Source of the DNA: Synechococcus sp. CS-1331
GTDB taxonomy: Bacteria; Cyanobacteriota; Cyanobacteriia; PCC-6307; Cyanobiaceae
Direction: 5' to 3'
DNA: 64,000 nucleotides
Assembly: GCA_025127975.1 (NCBI GenBank)
Contig: JAHLYQ010000047.1
Coordinates: 1 to 64,000, forward strand
Shown here: positions 43,609 through 52,731 of the stretch, piece by piece
How positions within the stretch are numbered: position 1 is the stretch's first letter
Layout: each line of letters starts with the position of its first letter
Translations under genes and position numbers: made by a program
The notes under the pieces: generated by a model
Told to the model about the DNA's origin: nothing
Database searches by the model: none
The model's input: only the letters and a program-made list of their open reading frames with translations

Positions 43609-43881
43609 CTAAGCCTCCTGGGCGAAAAAGCCCTGCTTCTGCAACCAAACCTGCAAGCCGGCCCCGGCCAGCCGCGGCGGCACCCGAGGCAACTCCCGAT
43701 CCCCAGCCGATGAGCGCAGCAGCAACACGGGCACCTCCAGCCCGTAGCGATGCTGCAGGGCCGGCTCGGTGTCCACATCAATCACCACAACTGGCGGCGC
43801 TGGCGCCAGGGCGGCCAGCTTCTGGCCAAGGCCCTCACACAGGCAGCAGCCCTTGCGGGTTATCAGAACCAGCGAATTCAT
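43609..43881 (-). CDS. glutaredoxin-like protein (DUF836)
   Basis: A 90-residue thioredoxin-fold protein of the DUF836 family. It starts MNSLVLITRKGCCLCEGLGQKL, in which CCLC sits where the glutaredoxin CxxC is expected, and has the cis-Pro element GLEVPVLLL at about 47-55. The partner is unknown. Its ATG directly follows the yidD stop, so both are co-transcribed, with murE downstream. Confidence 0.78.
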   Translation of the reverse strand: MNSLVLITRKGCCLCEGLGQKLAALAPAPPVVVIDVDTEPALQHRYGLEVPVLLLRSSAGDRELPRVPPRLAGAGLQVWLQKQGFFAQEA

Positions 43882-44202
43882 CTAATCGGGCACGGGATCA
43901 CAGCCGCAGGGGGTGAACGGATGGCAGCGCAGTAGCCGCCGCAGGGTGAGCCAGCTGCCGCGCCAGGGGCCATGGCGACTGATCGCCTCGAGGCCGTAGG
44001 CGCTGCAGCTGGGAATGAAGCGGCAGCGGGGGCCCAGCAGGGGCGAGAGCCAGCGGCGGTAGAGGCCAATCAAGCCAAGCAACAGAGCCGCCACCAGCCC
44101 GGCCACCCCCCCGGGGCCAGCAGCTTCGAGCGACGCCAGCGTCGGCTCGGGCTGCAGCTCTAGGTCGCGCGGCCCAACCGATAAGATCGATCGTTGGCGC
44201 AT
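43882..44202 (-). CDS. yidD: membrane protein insertion efficiency factor
   Basis: About 106 residues. The YidD core is clear: [31 protein letters not shown] (partly: [25 protein letters not shown]), followed by [16 protein letters not shown] with conserved cysteines. The first 35 residues before the core are longer than usual (family members are about 70-90 residues), so a start inside, such as a GTG near the core, is possible. It lies divergent from rpsD. Confidence 0.88.
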   Translation of the reverse strand: MRQRSILSVGPRDLELQPEPTLASLEAAGPGGVAGLVAALLLGLIGLYRRWLSPLLGPRCRFIPSCSAYGLEAISRHGPWRGSWLTLRRLLRCHPFTPCGCDPVPD

Positions 44203-44292
44203 CAAGGTGCGAGCAGACGGGTTCACCCAGCATGCTCGAAGCCACGGCGCCATGGGGGCCTGTCGCTTCCCTCGTCCTTTGAATACCTCTTC

Positions 44293-44901
44293 ATGTCTCG
44301 CTACCGCGGCCCTCGTCTGAGGATCACGCGGCGCTTGGGAGACCTTCCCGGTCTCACCCGTAAGTCCGCCAAGCGGTCTTATCCCCCCGGTCAGCACGGC
44401 CAAGCCCGTCGCAAGCGCTCCGAATACGCCATCCGCCTGGAAGAGAAGCAGAAGCTTCGCTTCAACTACGGCATCTCCGAGCGCCAGCTCGTGCGCTACG
44501 TCAAGAAAGCGCGCGCCCAGGAGGGTTCCACCGGAACCAACCTGCTGAAGCTGCTCGAGAGCCGCCTCGACAATGTGTGCTTCCGCCTGGGGTTTGGTCC
44601 CACCGTGCCCGGTGCCCGCCAGCTGGTGAACCATGGCCACGTGACCGTCAACAACCGTGTTGTGGACATCCCCAGCTACCAGTGCAAGGCCGGCGACGTG
44701 ATCGTCATCCGCGAGCGCAAACAGAGCAAGAAGCTGGCTGAGGGCAACCTGGAATTCCCGGGCCTGGCAAACATCCCACCCCACCTTGAGCTCGACAAGA
44801 ACAAGCTCACAGCCAAGGTGATCAGCAAGTGCGAGCGCGAGTGGGTCGCCCTCGAAATCAACGAACTGCTGGTGGTCGAGTTCTATAGCCGCAAGGTTTG
44901 A
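44293..44901 (+). CDS. rpsD: 30S ribosomal protein S4
   Basis: A 202-residue S4 ([20 protein letters not shown] ...). [20 protein letters not shown], the S4 domain [30 protein letters not shown] (partly: [24 protein letters not shown]) and the tail [11 protein letters not shown] are conserved. S4 starts 30S assembly and often represses its own operon; no other r-protein gene is next to it here, as in other cyanobacteria. Confidence 0.97.
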   Translation: MSRYRGPRLRITRRLGDLPGLTRKSAKRSYPPGQHGQARRKRSEYAIRLEEKQKLRFNYGISERQLVRYVKKARAQEGSTGTNLLKLLESRLDNVCFRLGFGPTVPGARQLVNHGHVTVNNRVVDIPSYQCKAGDVIVIRERKQSKKLAEGNLEFPGLANIPPHLELDKNKLTAKVISKCEREWVALEINELLVVEFYSRKV

Positions 44902-44921
44902 TCCTCCTGGATCCCTTTTCA

Positions 44922-44956
44922 AGCAGCCCCCGCTGCGGCTGGGGCTGCTTTTTTTT
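44922..44956 (+). terminator. Rho-independent terminator after rpsD
   Basis: AGCAGCCCC and GGGGCTGCT form a 9-bp stem with a ten-base loop, followed by a run of eight T, starting 20 bp after the rpsD stop. A textbook intrinsic terminator. Confidence 0.92.
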
Positions 44957-44989
44957 GGCCGGCCGATCGGCCGGCGTTCGCAAGAACCC

Positions 44990-46261
44990 TCAGGCCCCCT
45001 TGCCGATCCCCACCACCTCCCCCAACAGCCCGCTGGCGATGCGCCGCAGCGAGCGGCGGCCCAGGCCCCGGAAGTTCAGCTCACCCCCCAGCAGCCGCAC
45101 CGCCAATGGCGTGGCCCGCGGCTGGGAGATGCCGTAGCGATAGGTGAGGCCACTCAGGCCGTAAAACAGCCGCCCCAATCGCCGCGCCGCCTCGAAATCA
45201 TCGGCGAGCAGGCCATGCACCCTGGCGGTGTGGCTGGTGGGCTGGCCTGCCAGCAGCGCCTCGGCCGCCAGCCGGCCGCTGCGGATGGCATGGAACAGGC
45301 CATCACCGAAGAGGGGATTGATCAGGCCGGCCGCATCGCCCACCAGCAGCACCCGGCCATCGGCGCTGTGCAGCGGTTCCGGCCCGTCCCAGATGGGCAG
45401 GGGATGGCCGTGGCCCCGCAGGCCCTGGAGGCGAGCGGGGGCAACCCCCAGGGCGGCGGCATAGGCCCCTATCGCCGCCATGATGCGGGCGCGAGCGCTG
45501 GAGTCGCGGCGCAGGTCGCGCTGGCGGCCGTAGAAGAGGCCGGCGCCGATGTTGAGGTGGTCGGCCTTGGGGAATACCCAGGCGTAGCCGCGGCGCAGGG
45601 CGCCGTATTCCAGATGCAGCAGATCCGGGCGCAGCAGAGGATCGGCCGGATCCCAGCGGTGCGGCACCTCCAGCTCAAGGGCCAGGGCGATCCGCGCTGA
45701 GCGGCGCAGCCCCACGGCGGCGGCAACCCCTCCGGCGGCCCCATCGGCACCGATCACGGCATCGGCCAGCAGCGTGAGCGCCGCGGCTTCCTGGCCGGCC
45801 ACCGCCCGCCGCCGCACCTGCAGGGTCACACCGCCAGCAGCGCGCTCGAGGCCGGCAAAGGCATGGCCCTCCAGCAGCTCTACGCCGGCGGCCTGGGCCT
45901 GGCACACCAGGGCATGGTCGAAGCGCGGCCGCTGCACCATCAGCAGCCCGCGCGATTGCTCCGGGGCCGTGCCGGGCGGATCGATCGGCGCCTCCACCGC
46001 CCGGCCGAAGCACCAGCTGTGGCGCATGTAGCGCACCTGCGTATCCACCAGCGCCTCGGGGGCCAGATCGAGCAGCTCCCGCTGCACCGGCACCGGCATG
46101 CCGCCGCCACAGGGCTTGTGGCGGGGCAAGGGCTGCTTCTCCAGCAGGGCCACCCGCAGCCCACCTCTGGCCGCCACCGCCGCCGCGGTGGCGCCGGCCG
46201 GCCCGGCCCCCACCACCACCAGGTCGTAGCGGGGCCGCTGCTCGAGAGCTGGCGGTGCCAT
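44990..46261 (-). CDS. geranylgeranyl-reductase-family FAD oxidoreductase
   Basis: About 423 residues. The FAD-binding start is [23 protein letters not shown] (partly: [14 protein letters not shown]) with [14 protein letters not shown], the GGR-family substrate-loop signature. The second FAD contact is [21 protein letters not shown] (partly: [16 protein letters not shown]). Relatives include ChlP, which reduces the geranylgeranyl tail of chlorophyll; this shorter relative may act on other isoprenoids, so I do not name it chlP. The start is the ATG at 46261, five bases behind the trpC stop. Confidence 0.8.
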   Translation of the reverse strand: MAPPALEQRPRYDLVVVGAGPAGATAAAVAARGGLRVALLEKQPLPRHKPCGGGMPVPVQRELLDLAPEALVDTQVRYMRHSWCFGRAVEAPIDPPGTAPEQSRGLLMVQRPRFDHALVCQAQAAGVELLEGHAFAGLERAAGGVTLQVRRRAVAGQEAAALTLLADAVIGADGAAGGVAAAVGLRRSARIALALELEVPHRWDPADPLLRPDLLHLEYGALRRGYAWVFPKADHLNIGAGLFYGRQRDLRRDSSARARIMAAIGAYAAALGVAPARLQGLRGHGHPLPIWDGPEPLHSADGRVLLVGDAAGLINPLFGDGLFHAIRSGRLAAEALLAGQPTSHTARVHGLLADDFEAARRLGRLFYGLSGLTYRYGISQPRATPLAVRLLGGELNFRGLGRRSLRRIASGLLGEVVGIGKGA

Positions 46262-46266
46262 CCCCG

Positions 46267-47151
46267 TCAAACCCCGATCAGGGTTTCCAGCGCCGCCGTC
46301 ACATCCGCCTGGCGCATCAGCGCTTCGCCCACCAGCACCGCATCGGCGCCAGCGCTCTGCACCCGGTCGAGGTCGTCGCGGCTGGCGAGCCCCGATTCGC
46401 TCACCAGCAGACAGCCCTTGGCTCGGATCTGCTCGCCATAGCTGGCGGTGAGCTGCTCGGTGGTGGCCAGATCCGTCTCAAATGTGGCCAGGTTGCGGTT
46501 GTTGATGCCGATCAACTGCACGCCCTCAAGCGCCAGCACCCGCTCCATTTCTGTGGCGTCATGCACCTCCACCAGCAGGGTGAGGCCGAGGGCCCTGGCC
46601 ACCTTGAGCAGGTAGGCCATGTCCTGATCGCTCAAGATCGCCGCGATCAGCAGGGCCGCATCAGCGCCGGCGGCCCGGGCCTGAAATAGCTGGTAGGGGC
46701 TGAGGATGAAGTCCTTGCAGAGCAGGGGCAGGTCGACCACCTGGCGCACCTGCACCAGCACCTCAAAGCCGCCCTGGAAAAACTGCCTATCGGTGAGCAC
46801 CGACAGGCAGCTGGCCCCGCCGGCCGCATAGGCCCGGGCGATGGCCTCGGGGTCGAAATCCTCGCGGATCACCCCCTTGCTGGGGCTGGCCTTCTTGATC
46901 TCGGCGATCACCGCCGGCTTGCGACAGGCCGCCCGCAAGGCCGCTGAAAAATCCCGGGGCGCAGGCAGATCGGCCACCTGCTGCTTGAGTTTCTCCAGGG
47001 GCACCCGCTCCCTGGCCGCGGCCACTTCACGGTCTTTTTCCCAGACGATTTTCTCAAGGATGTGGCGCGGTTCGCTCTCCTTGTGGCGGATGGCGTACTC
47101 CAGATGGAGCACCTTGACCTTGGGGTTGGGGGGGCGGCGACGGAACTCCAT
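46267..47151 (-). CDS. trpC: indole-3-glycerol phosphate synthase
   Basis: A 294-residue TIM barrel for tryptophan synthesis. It starts [21 protein letters not shown], the cyanobacterial N-terminus, and has [13 protein letters not shown] (catalytic Lys and substrate loop), [25 protein letters not shown], and [15 protein letters not shown], all typical of [15 protein letters not shown] holds the phosphate-binding region. It lies one base after lpdA on the same strand, an arrangement shared with related picocyanobacteria. Confidence 0.95.
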   Translation of the reverse strand: MEFRRRPPNPKVKVLHLEYAIRHKESEPRHILEKIVWEKDREVAAARERVPLEKLKQQVADLPAPRDFSAALRAACRKPAVIAEIKKASPSKGVIREDFDPEAIARAYAAGGASCLSVLTDRQFFQGGFEVLVQVRQVVDLPLLCKDFILSPYQLFQARAAGADAALLIAAILSDQDMAYLLKVARALGLTLLVEVHDATEMERVLALEGVQLIGINNRNLATFETDLATTEQLTASYGEQIRAKGCLLVSESGLASRDDLDRVQSAGADAVLVGEALMRQADVTAALETLIGV

Positions 47152-47152
47152 C

Positions 47153-48643
47153 TCAGACCCCCACCAGGGCAGGGTCGATAAGGGCAGGGGAGATGGCGGC
47201 CGCCGCCTGCTTGTAGCCCGCCTCCACCACCTCGCTGAGGGTGGGATGGGTGTGCACCTCCGTGGCCAGTTGCACCACGCTCTGGCGGCGGGCCACGGCG
47301 TTGGCGATCTCCTGAATCAGGTCGGCCGCATGCAGGCCGTAGATGTGGGCACCGAGCACCTCGCCGCTGTTCTTGTTGAACAGCAGCTTCATCAGGCCGT
47401 CGCTCTCCAGCTCGGCCAGGGCCTTGGAATTGGCCTTGAAATAGCTGCGCACCGTTCCCAGCTCAAAACCCTCCTTGGCCGCCAGGGCCTTGGCATCGAC
47501 CTCGCTCAGGCCCACCGAGCTGATCTCCGGGTGGGTGAAGGTGGCCGCCGGAATTGAGCGGTAATCGATCGCTCGGGTGTGGCCGAGGATGTTGTCGATC
47601 GCCACGGTGCCCTGGGCGGCGGCGGTGTGGGCCAGCATCATCTTGCCGGTCACATCGCCCACGGCCCAAAGGTGGGGCAAGGGCTCACCGCCCACCAACA
47701 CCCGCATCTGGTCGTCAACCGGGATGAAGCCGCGCTCGGTCTCGACCCCCAGCGCCGCCAGGTTCAGCTCGGAGCTGGTCGGCACCCGGCCGGTGGCCAC
47801 CAGCACCGCATCCACCTCCAGGGTCTCCACCAGCTCCTTGGTGCCCATGTCGGCCAGCTCGATCGTCACCGGGCAGCCGGGCGTCACCTTGCGGGCCAGC
47901 AGGCCGGCGCGGGCATCGATATCGCGGCCGTCGATCAGCTTGCGGGCGGCCAGCTTAGCGATGTCGGGATCGAAGGTGGGCATCACCCGATCCAGGGCCT
48001 CGATCATCGTGACCTCGCAGCCCAGGGCCGTGTACACATCGGCAAATTCCAGGCCGATGTAGCCGCTGCCGATGATCGCTAGCCAGCGGGGCAGCCACTC
48101 CAGGCTCACCGCCTCGTCGCTGGTGAACACGGTGCGGCCGTCGGTCTCGATACCGCGGGGCACAAACGGCTCGGAGCCGGTGGCAATGATCACGTCGCGG
48201 GCGGAATAGGTGCGCTCCACGCCGCTGCCGCTCTCCCGCACCGTTACCCGCTGGTGAGCCGCCAGGCGCCCCTTGCCCAACAGAATGGACGCGCCGGCCC
48301 TCTCGAGGGTCTTGGTGAGGTTGGTGCGGATCGTCGCCACCAGCTGGTTGGCGTGGTCGGCGATCTTCTGGCGCTCGAAGCGCACCGGTGCGGCATGGAT
48401 GCCGAAGCCGGCCAGGTGCTTGGCATCGGCCAGCTCCCGCACCCGGCCGCTGGCGGCCAGCAGGGCCTTGGAGGGCACACAGCCCCGGTTGACGCAGGTG
48501 CCGCCCAGGTCACGGGATTCGACGATGGCGACCCGTAGGCCATGGTCAGCGGCGTGCTTGGCCGCATCGAAGCCGCCGTAACCGGCCCCGATCACGATCA
48601 CGTCGTAATCGAAACCTGATCCGGGGGAGGGGGCGTTGCTCAC
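47153..48643 (-). CDS. lpdA: dihydrolipoyl dehydrogenase
   Basis: About 496 residues from a GTG at 48643. FAD motif [20 protein letters not shown] (partly: [14 protein letters not shown]), the redox-active disulfide [15 protein letters not shown] (Cys pair five apart), a NAD-binding [15 protein letters not shown], and the C-terminal [17 protein letters not shown] (partly: HTHPTLSE) with the catalytic His-Glu pair. It is the E3 subunit of the pyruvate dehydrogenase and glycine cleavage complexes. A longer start at 48742 is in frame but lacks family similarity. Confidence 0.95.
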   Translation of the reverse strand: MSNAPSPGSGFDYDVIVIGAGYGGFDAAKHAADHGLRVAIVESRDLGGTCVNRGCVPSKALLAASGRVRELADAKHLAGFGIHAAPVRFERQKIADHANQLVATIRTNLTKTLERAGASILLGKGRLAAHQRVTVRESGSGVERTYSARDVIIATGSEPFVPRGIETDGRTVFTSDEAVSLEWLPRWLAIIGSGYIGLEFADVYTALGCEVTMIEALDRVMPTFDPDIAKLAARKLIDGRDIDARAGLLARKVTPGCPVTIELADMGTKELVETLEVDAVLVATGRVPTSSELNLAALGVETERGFIPVDDQMRVLVGGEPLPHLWAVGDVTGKMMLAHTAAAQGTVAIDNILGHTRAIDYRSIPAATFTHPEISSVGLSEVDAKALAAKEGFELGTVRSYFKANSKALAELESDGLMKLLFNKNSGEVLGAHIYGLHAADLIQEIANAVARRQSVVQLATEVHTHPTLSEVVEAGYKQAAAAISPALIDPALVGV

Positions 48644-48680
48644 CGGGCAGCACTGCGGTTGTTGGGGGCATTCTCCCCCT

Positions 48681-49508
48681 TCAGGCTCCGGCCTGCTGCC
48701 GCAGACGCTCGAGCAGCAGGGGGGCCGCAGCCACCGCCACATTCAGGGATTCCACCGCCGCGCTGTGGGGAATGGTGACCCGCACGCTGGCCAGGGCCTC
48801 CAGGTCTGCAGATACGCCGGCCCCCTCATTGCCGAGCAGCAGCACGGTGGGCAGCCGCCAGTCGAGCTGCCAGTAGGGCATCGGCTCGGGCGGTCCAGCC
48901 CCGGGGCGAACCGCCACCACCAGCTGCAGCCCCGCGGCCCGCGCCGCAGCCAGCCGCTCCCCCAGGGCCGCCCGGGGCTCGCGCCGCAGCGGCAGGGCCA
49001 GGGCCGCCCCCGCCGAAGCGCGCAACACCTTGGGCTGGAGGGGATCGGCGCCGTCAGCCAGCCACAGGGCCTCAACGCCGCTGGCCAGGGCGGTGCGCAT
49101 CAAGGTGCCGAGATTGCCGGGATCCTGCAGGCCATCGAGGGCCAGAACCAGGGAAGGCCAGGGGCCGGAGCTGGCCTCCGGCGGGGGCGGAAGGGTCAGC
49201 ACCACCCCATCGGGATGGCGGGTTGTGGCAATGGCCGCCAACACCTCCTCACTGACCAAGTGACAAATGCAGGCCTCCGGCAGGGCGGCGGCCAAGCAGC
49301 TCTGCCGGGCCCACCAAGGCGACGTTGCCAGCAACTCGAGCGGCTGCAGCCCCAGCCTCAGCACCTCCTCGAGCAGGTGGGTTCCCTCCAAAAGCAGCAG
49401 ACCCTCCTGGATCCGCCCCCTGGCGTGATGGAGCAGCCGCAGCCGCTTGACCAATGGATTGCGCCGGCTGGTGATCGGTTCTGCGCTGTTCAGCCTGGCG
49501 CTGGTCAC
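48681..49508 (-). CDS. TrmH/SpoU-family RNA 2'-O-methyltransferase
   Basis: A 275-residue SPOUT methyltransferase. The N-terminal substrate-binding part has ITSRRNPLVKRLRLLH and LLLEGTHLLEEVL. The catalytic part has the three family motifs: LDGLQDPGNLGTLMRTA (motif 1), LLLGNEGAGVS (motif 2) and VTIPHSAAVESLNVAVAA (motif 3, with the knot). It probably 2'-O-methylates a ribose in 23S rRNA; the exact site is not predictable. Starts with a GTG four bases after the preceding small gene's stop. Confidence 0.9.
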   Translation of the reverse strand: MTSARLNSAEPITSRRNPLVKRLRLLHHARGRIQEGLLLLEGTHLLEEVLRLGLQPLELLATSPWWARQSCLAAALPEACICHLVSEEVLAAIATTRHPDGVVLTLPPPPEASSGPWPSLVLALDGLQDPGNLGTLMRTALASGVEALWLADGADPLQPKVLRASAGAALALPLRREPRAALGERLAAARAAGLQLVVAVRPGAGPPEPMPYWQLDWRLPTVLLLGNEGAGVSADLEALASVRVTIPHSAAVESLNVAVAAAPLLLERLRQQAGA

Positions 49509-49512
49509 CAGC

Positions 49513-49761
49513 TCAGAAGGTCTGGTGCCTGCGCACGTGCAACTGGTCCTGGAGCACCAGCTCCTTGCCGGCCAGGTCCAGACCCCGCACCGAAGCCACT
49601 TCGCCCTTGAGACCCTCGGCCTGAAGGTTCTGGACCAGCTTTTTGAGAACCATGTCCTCGATGGTTGCCTGGTCGAGGCCGGCGGGGGTGAGGCTCTCCA
49701 GAAACTTACCCAACTTCGAGGCCATCAACTCGGAGGCATTCGAAATCTTGAGGACGATCAT
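49513..49761 (-). CDS. conserved small protein beginning right behind tRNA-Leu
   Basis: An 82-residue protein (MIVLKISNASELMASKLGKFLESL ...) with helical N-terminal half (ATIEDMVLKKLVQNLQAEGL) and a beta-rich end (KGEVASVRGLDLAGKELVLQ). I recall it as a conserved cyanobacterial hypothetical protein. Its ATG lies eight bases behind the 3' end of tRNA-Leu(CAG), all T, so there is no room for a Shine-Dalgarno unless the tRNA itself provides it. RNase Z cleavage of a joint transcript would leave a nearly leaderless mRNA. Confidence 0.7.
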   Translation of the reverse strand: MIVLKISNASELMASKLGKFLESLTPAGLDQATIEDMVLKKLVQNLQAEGLKGEVASVRGLDLAGKELVLQDQLHVRRHQTF

Positions 49762-49769
49762 AAAAAAAA

Positions 49770-49853
49770 TGCGGATGGGGAGACTTGAACTCCCACGACA
49801 TTGCTGCCACTAGTACCTGAAACTAGCGCGTCTACCAATTCCGCCACATCCGC
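49770..49853 (-). tRNA. tRNA-Leu (CAG)
   Basis: A complete class II tRNA of 84 nt. Acceptor GCGGATG pairs with CATCCGC, the D-arm has AATTGGTAGACGCG, the anticodon loop is TTCAGGT (anticodon CAG, stem CTAGT/ACTAG), a long variable arm follows, and the T-arm carries GTTCAAGTC. Discriminator A; CCA is not encoded. Confidence 0.95.
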
Positions 49854-49944
49854 GTGGCCGTCGCCGAAGCGACCCAGAAAAGATAGGACATCAGGGGAGA
49901 CCCTTCACCGCAAGGTCAACTCAAGATCAACGGCCAGGGGGGGC

Positions 49945-49999
49945 TCTTGAAATCAAGCCCAATGTCTGGAGATGCAAGCCCAGTGTCTTGAGATCAAGC
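49945..49999. repeat. imperfect ~21-bp tandem repeat upstream of murA
   Basis: Two and a half units of the form GATCAAGCCCAATGTCTTGA can be aligned (ATCAAGCCCAATGTCTGGA, TGCAAGCCCAGTGTCTTGA, ATCAAGCCAGTT). They lie in the 200-bp spacer between tRNA-Leu and murA, the likely murA promoter region. The rest of the spacer shows nothing I recognise. Confidence 0.5.
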
Positions 50000-50061
50000 C
50001 AGTTCCGTCAGCGTCCGCCTAGACGCCTTCAGCTTTTGTTGTCAATATGCCTCAGCACTAG

Positions 50062-51414
50062 ATGGGCAGCCCTTCCATGAGCTTGAACGCTGTCCAGCCC
50101 CGCACGATTCCAAAAGTCATTCTTAACCCCCAGCTGGAGATCAGTGGTGGCCGCAGCCTCAGCGGCGAGCTCCACGTGAGCGGGGCCAAGAATTCGGCAT
50201 TGGTCCTGATGGCCACCTGCCTGCTCACCCGCGATCCGGTTCGACTGCGCAACGTGCCGTCCCTCACCGACATCGCGGCCATGGGCGAGATGCTCACCAG
50301 CCTCGGTGGCCGGGTGCGCCGCCAGGGTGACTGCCTGGAACTCAGCGGCGAAGCGGTCAACAATTCCACGGCCCCCTACGAGCTGGTGAACAGCCTGCGG
50401 GCCAGCTTCTTCTGCATCGGTCCGCTGCTCGCCCGGATGGGCATGGCCAAGGTGCCCCTGCCGGGCGGCTGCCAGATCGGCACCCGGCCCGTGGTGGAAC
50501 ATGTCAAGGGGTTAAAGGCCCTGGGAGCCCAGGTCACCATTGAGCATGGGGTCGTCACAGCAGTCGTCCCCGGCCGGGGCCATCGGCTCACCGGCGGCCG
50601 CATCCACATGGACTGCCCCAGCGTGGGGGCCACCGAGACCCTGATGATGGCTGCCGCCCTCGCCGATGGCGAGACGGTGATCGACAACGCTGCCCTCGAG
50701 CCCGAGGTGCTGGATCTGGCCGGCTTGCTGATCGCCATGGGCGCCAGGATCCGCGGCGCGGGCACGCCCACGATCACGATCGTCGGGGTAGAGCGTCTCC
50801 ACGGCGCCGACTACGCGGTGATCCCCGATCGCATTGAAGCCGGCACCTTTCTGCTGGCTGCGGCCATCACCCGCTCCCAGCTCCGGGTGTCGCCGGTGAT
50901 TCCCGAGCATCTCGGTGCCGTGATCACCAAACTCGAGGAGGCCGGCTGCAGCATCGAGCACGACGGCATCGGCCTCACGATCAAGGCCGACCAGATCAAT
51001 GCCGTTGACCTGCGCACCCAGCCGTTCCCCGGCTTCCCCACCGATCTGCAGGCCCCTTTCATGAGCCTGCTGGCCACGGCCCGGGGCACCAGCCTGATCA
51101 CGGAAAATATCTTTGAAAACCGGCTGCAACACGTCGCAGAACTGCAGCGCATGGGAGCCGATATCCGCATGCAGGGCAACACCGCCTTCGTCGAGGGGGT
51201 TGCCCGCCTCAGCGGCGCGCCGGTGCGGGGCACCGATCTGCGGGCCTCGGCCGCCATGGTGCTGGCCGGTCTGGGCGCCGAGGGGATCACCACCGTGCGG
51301 GGGCTGGAATTCCTCGATCGGGGCTACGCCAACCTGGAGGGCAAGCTCAACGCCGCCGGTGCCCGCATCCAGCGGGTCAGTGTCCATGGCAGCGGCGCGG
51401 GCATCGCCGCCTAA
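50062..51414 (+). CDS. murA: UDP-GlcNAc 1-carboxyvinyltransferase
   Basis: A 450-residue EPSP-synthase-fold enzyme that makes the first committed peptidoglycan intermediate. [12 protein letters not shown] carries the catalytic-loop Lys-Asn; [16 protein letters not shown] covers the inside-out barrel; [14 protein letters not shown] carries the reactive region where Cys is the usual PEP-binding residue, seen here in [18 protein letters not shown] and [17 protein letters not shown] follow. A second ATG at 50077 ([10 protein letters not shown]) is also possible. Confidence 0.95.
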   Translation: MGSPSMSLNAVQPRTIPKVILNPQLEISGGRSLSGELHVSGAKNSALVLMATCLLTRDPVRLRNVPSLTDIAAMGEMLTSLGGRVRRQGDCLELSGEAVNNSTAPYELVNSLRASFFCIGPLLARMGMAKVPLPGGCQIGTRPVVEHVKGLKALGAQVTIEHGVVTAVVPGRGHRLTGGRIHMDCPSVGATETLMMAAALADGETVIDNAALEPEVLDLAGLLIAMGARIRGAGTPTITIVGVERLHGADYAVIPDRIEAGTFLLAAAITRSQLRVSPVIPEHLGAVITKLEEAGCSIEHDGIGLTIKADQINAVDLRTQPFPGFPTDLQAPFMSLLATARGTSLITENIFENRLQHVAELQRMGADIRMQGNTAFVEGVARLSGAPVRGTDLRASAAMVLAGLGAEGITTVRGLEFLDRGYANLEGKLNAAGARIQRVSVHGSGAGIAA

Positions 51415-51426
51415 GCTCTGTATCGC

Positions 51427-51508
51427 GGGAGCGTGCCGGAATTGGTAGACGGACTCGACTCAAAATCGAGCGCCTTCGGGTTTGTGGGTTCGAGTCCCAC
51501 CGCTCCTA
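51427..51508 (+). tRNA. tRNA-Leu (CAA)
   Basis: An 82-nt class II tRNA. Acceptor GGGAGCG pairs with CGCTCCT, the D-arm has AATTGGTAGACGGA, the anticodon loop is CTCAAAA (anticodon CAA) on a CTCGA/TCGAG stem, the variable arm is GCGCCTTCGGGTTT-like, and the T-arm contains GGTTCGAGTCC. Discriminator A. It begins 12 bp after the murA stop. Confidence 0.94.
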
Positions 51509-51534
51509 TCTCGCCGGTGTCCACATCAGCAGTG

Positions 51535-52731
51535 ATGGGAACCTATGCCCGCTTCCCGATCAGCCTCACCCGGGGGCGGGGGGTGTGGGTTTGGGACAGC
51601 AAGGGAAAGCGCTACCTCGACTGCGTAGCTGGCATCGCCGTGTGCACCCTGGGCCACAGCGACGGGCGGATGAAACGGGCCCTCGGCCGGCAACTGGGCA
51701 AGCTCCAGCACGTCTCAAACCTCTATCGGATTCCGGAGCAGGAAGAGCTGGCCGAGCTAATCCGGGCCCGCAGCTGCCTGGATAGGGTGTTTTTCTGCAA
51801 CTCCGGCGCCGAGGCCAATGAGGCCGCCATCAAGCTCGCCCGCAAGCACGCCAACCTGCGGGGGATCGGCGGCGGCCGCGGCGAAGACCAAGGCCCCCTG
51901 ATCCTCACCGCCCAGGCCAGCTTCCACGGCCGCACCCTGGCCGCCGTCACCGCCACGGGCCAGCCGAAATACCACCAGGGCTTTGAGCCGATGGTGCAGG
52001 GTTTCCGCTACTTCCCCTACAACGACACCGCCGCCTTCGAGGCCCTGCTGGCCAGCTGCCAGGCCGAGGGGCCGCGGGTGGCGGCCGTGCTGCTGGAGCC
52101 GATCCAGGGCGAGGGCGGGGTCCATCCCGGCAACCGCAGCTTTTTCCAGCGGGTTCGCGAACTCTGCGACGCCCACAACATCCTGCTGATCTTCGACGAG
52201 GTGCAGATCGGCATCGGCCGCAGCGGCCAGCTCTGGGGCTACCAGCAGCTGGGGGTGGAGCCCGATGCGATCACCCTGGCCAAGGGGCTGGGCGGCGGCA
52301 TCCCGATCGGGGCCCTGGCGGTCAAGGCCAAGGTGGACCACTTCCGCCCCGGCGACCACGCCAGCACCTTCGGCGGCAATCCCTTCGCCTGCCGGGCCGG
52401 CCTGACGGTGCTGGCCGAACTCGAGCGCCGCGACCTGCTCAACCACGTCCAGCGGATGGGGGCGCTGCTGCAGGAGCTGCTGGCCGCCCTGGTAAGTCGC
52501 CACCCCACCCTGCTGGAGGGGGTCCGGGGCTGGGGCCTGCTGCAGGGGCTGGTGCTGCGCGAGGAGGCCCCCAACGCCCCCGCAATCGTCACGGCCGCGA
52601 TCGAGCAGGGCCTGTTGCTGGTGCCCGCCGGCCCCCGGGTGGTGCGCTTCGTGCCGCCGCTAGTGATCCAGCCCCGCCACCTGCGCCTGGCCGTCGACCG
52701 CCTCGAGCGCGCCCTAATGAGCCTTGCCTGA
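51535..52731 (+). CDS. argD: acetylornithine / N-succinyldiaminopimelate aminotransferase type
   Basis: A 398-residue class III PLP aminotransferase. VWDSKGKRYLDCVAGIAVCTLGH is the N-terminal signature (partly: YLDCVAGIAVCTLGH), NSGAEANEAAIKLAR binds the phosphate, FHGRTLAAVTATGQ follows, LLIFDEVQIGIGRSG has the Asp that meets the PLP nitrogen, and ITLAKGLGGGIPIGA contains the Schiff-base Lys. It acts in arginine biosynthesis. The ATG at 51535 is 26 bp after the tRNA; a GTG one codon upstream is possible. Confidence 0.92.
   Translation: MGTYARFPISLTRGRGVWVWDSKGKRYLDCVAGIAVCTLGHSDGRMKRALGRQLGKLQHVSNLYRIPEQEELAELIRARSCLDRVFFCNSGAEANEAAIKLARKHANLRGIGGGRGEDQGPLILTAQASFHGRTLAAVTATGQPKYHQGFEPMVQGFRYFPYNDTAAFEALLASCQAEGPRVAAVLLEPIQGEGGVHPGNRSFFQRVRELCDAHNILLIFDEVQIGIGRSGQLWGYQQLGVEPDAITLAKGLGGGIPIGALAVKAKVDHFRPGDHASTFGGNPFACRAGLTVLAELERRDLLNHVQRMGALLQELLAALVSRHPTLLEGVRGWGLLQGLVLREEAPNAPAIVTAAIEQGLLLVPAGPRVVRFVPPLVIQPRHLRLAVDRLERALMSLA

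Noticed and set aside
44202..44922. Long minus-strand extension of yidD across rpsD
   Set aside because: It runs opposite the certain rpsD gene; the YidD core starts only after 44202.
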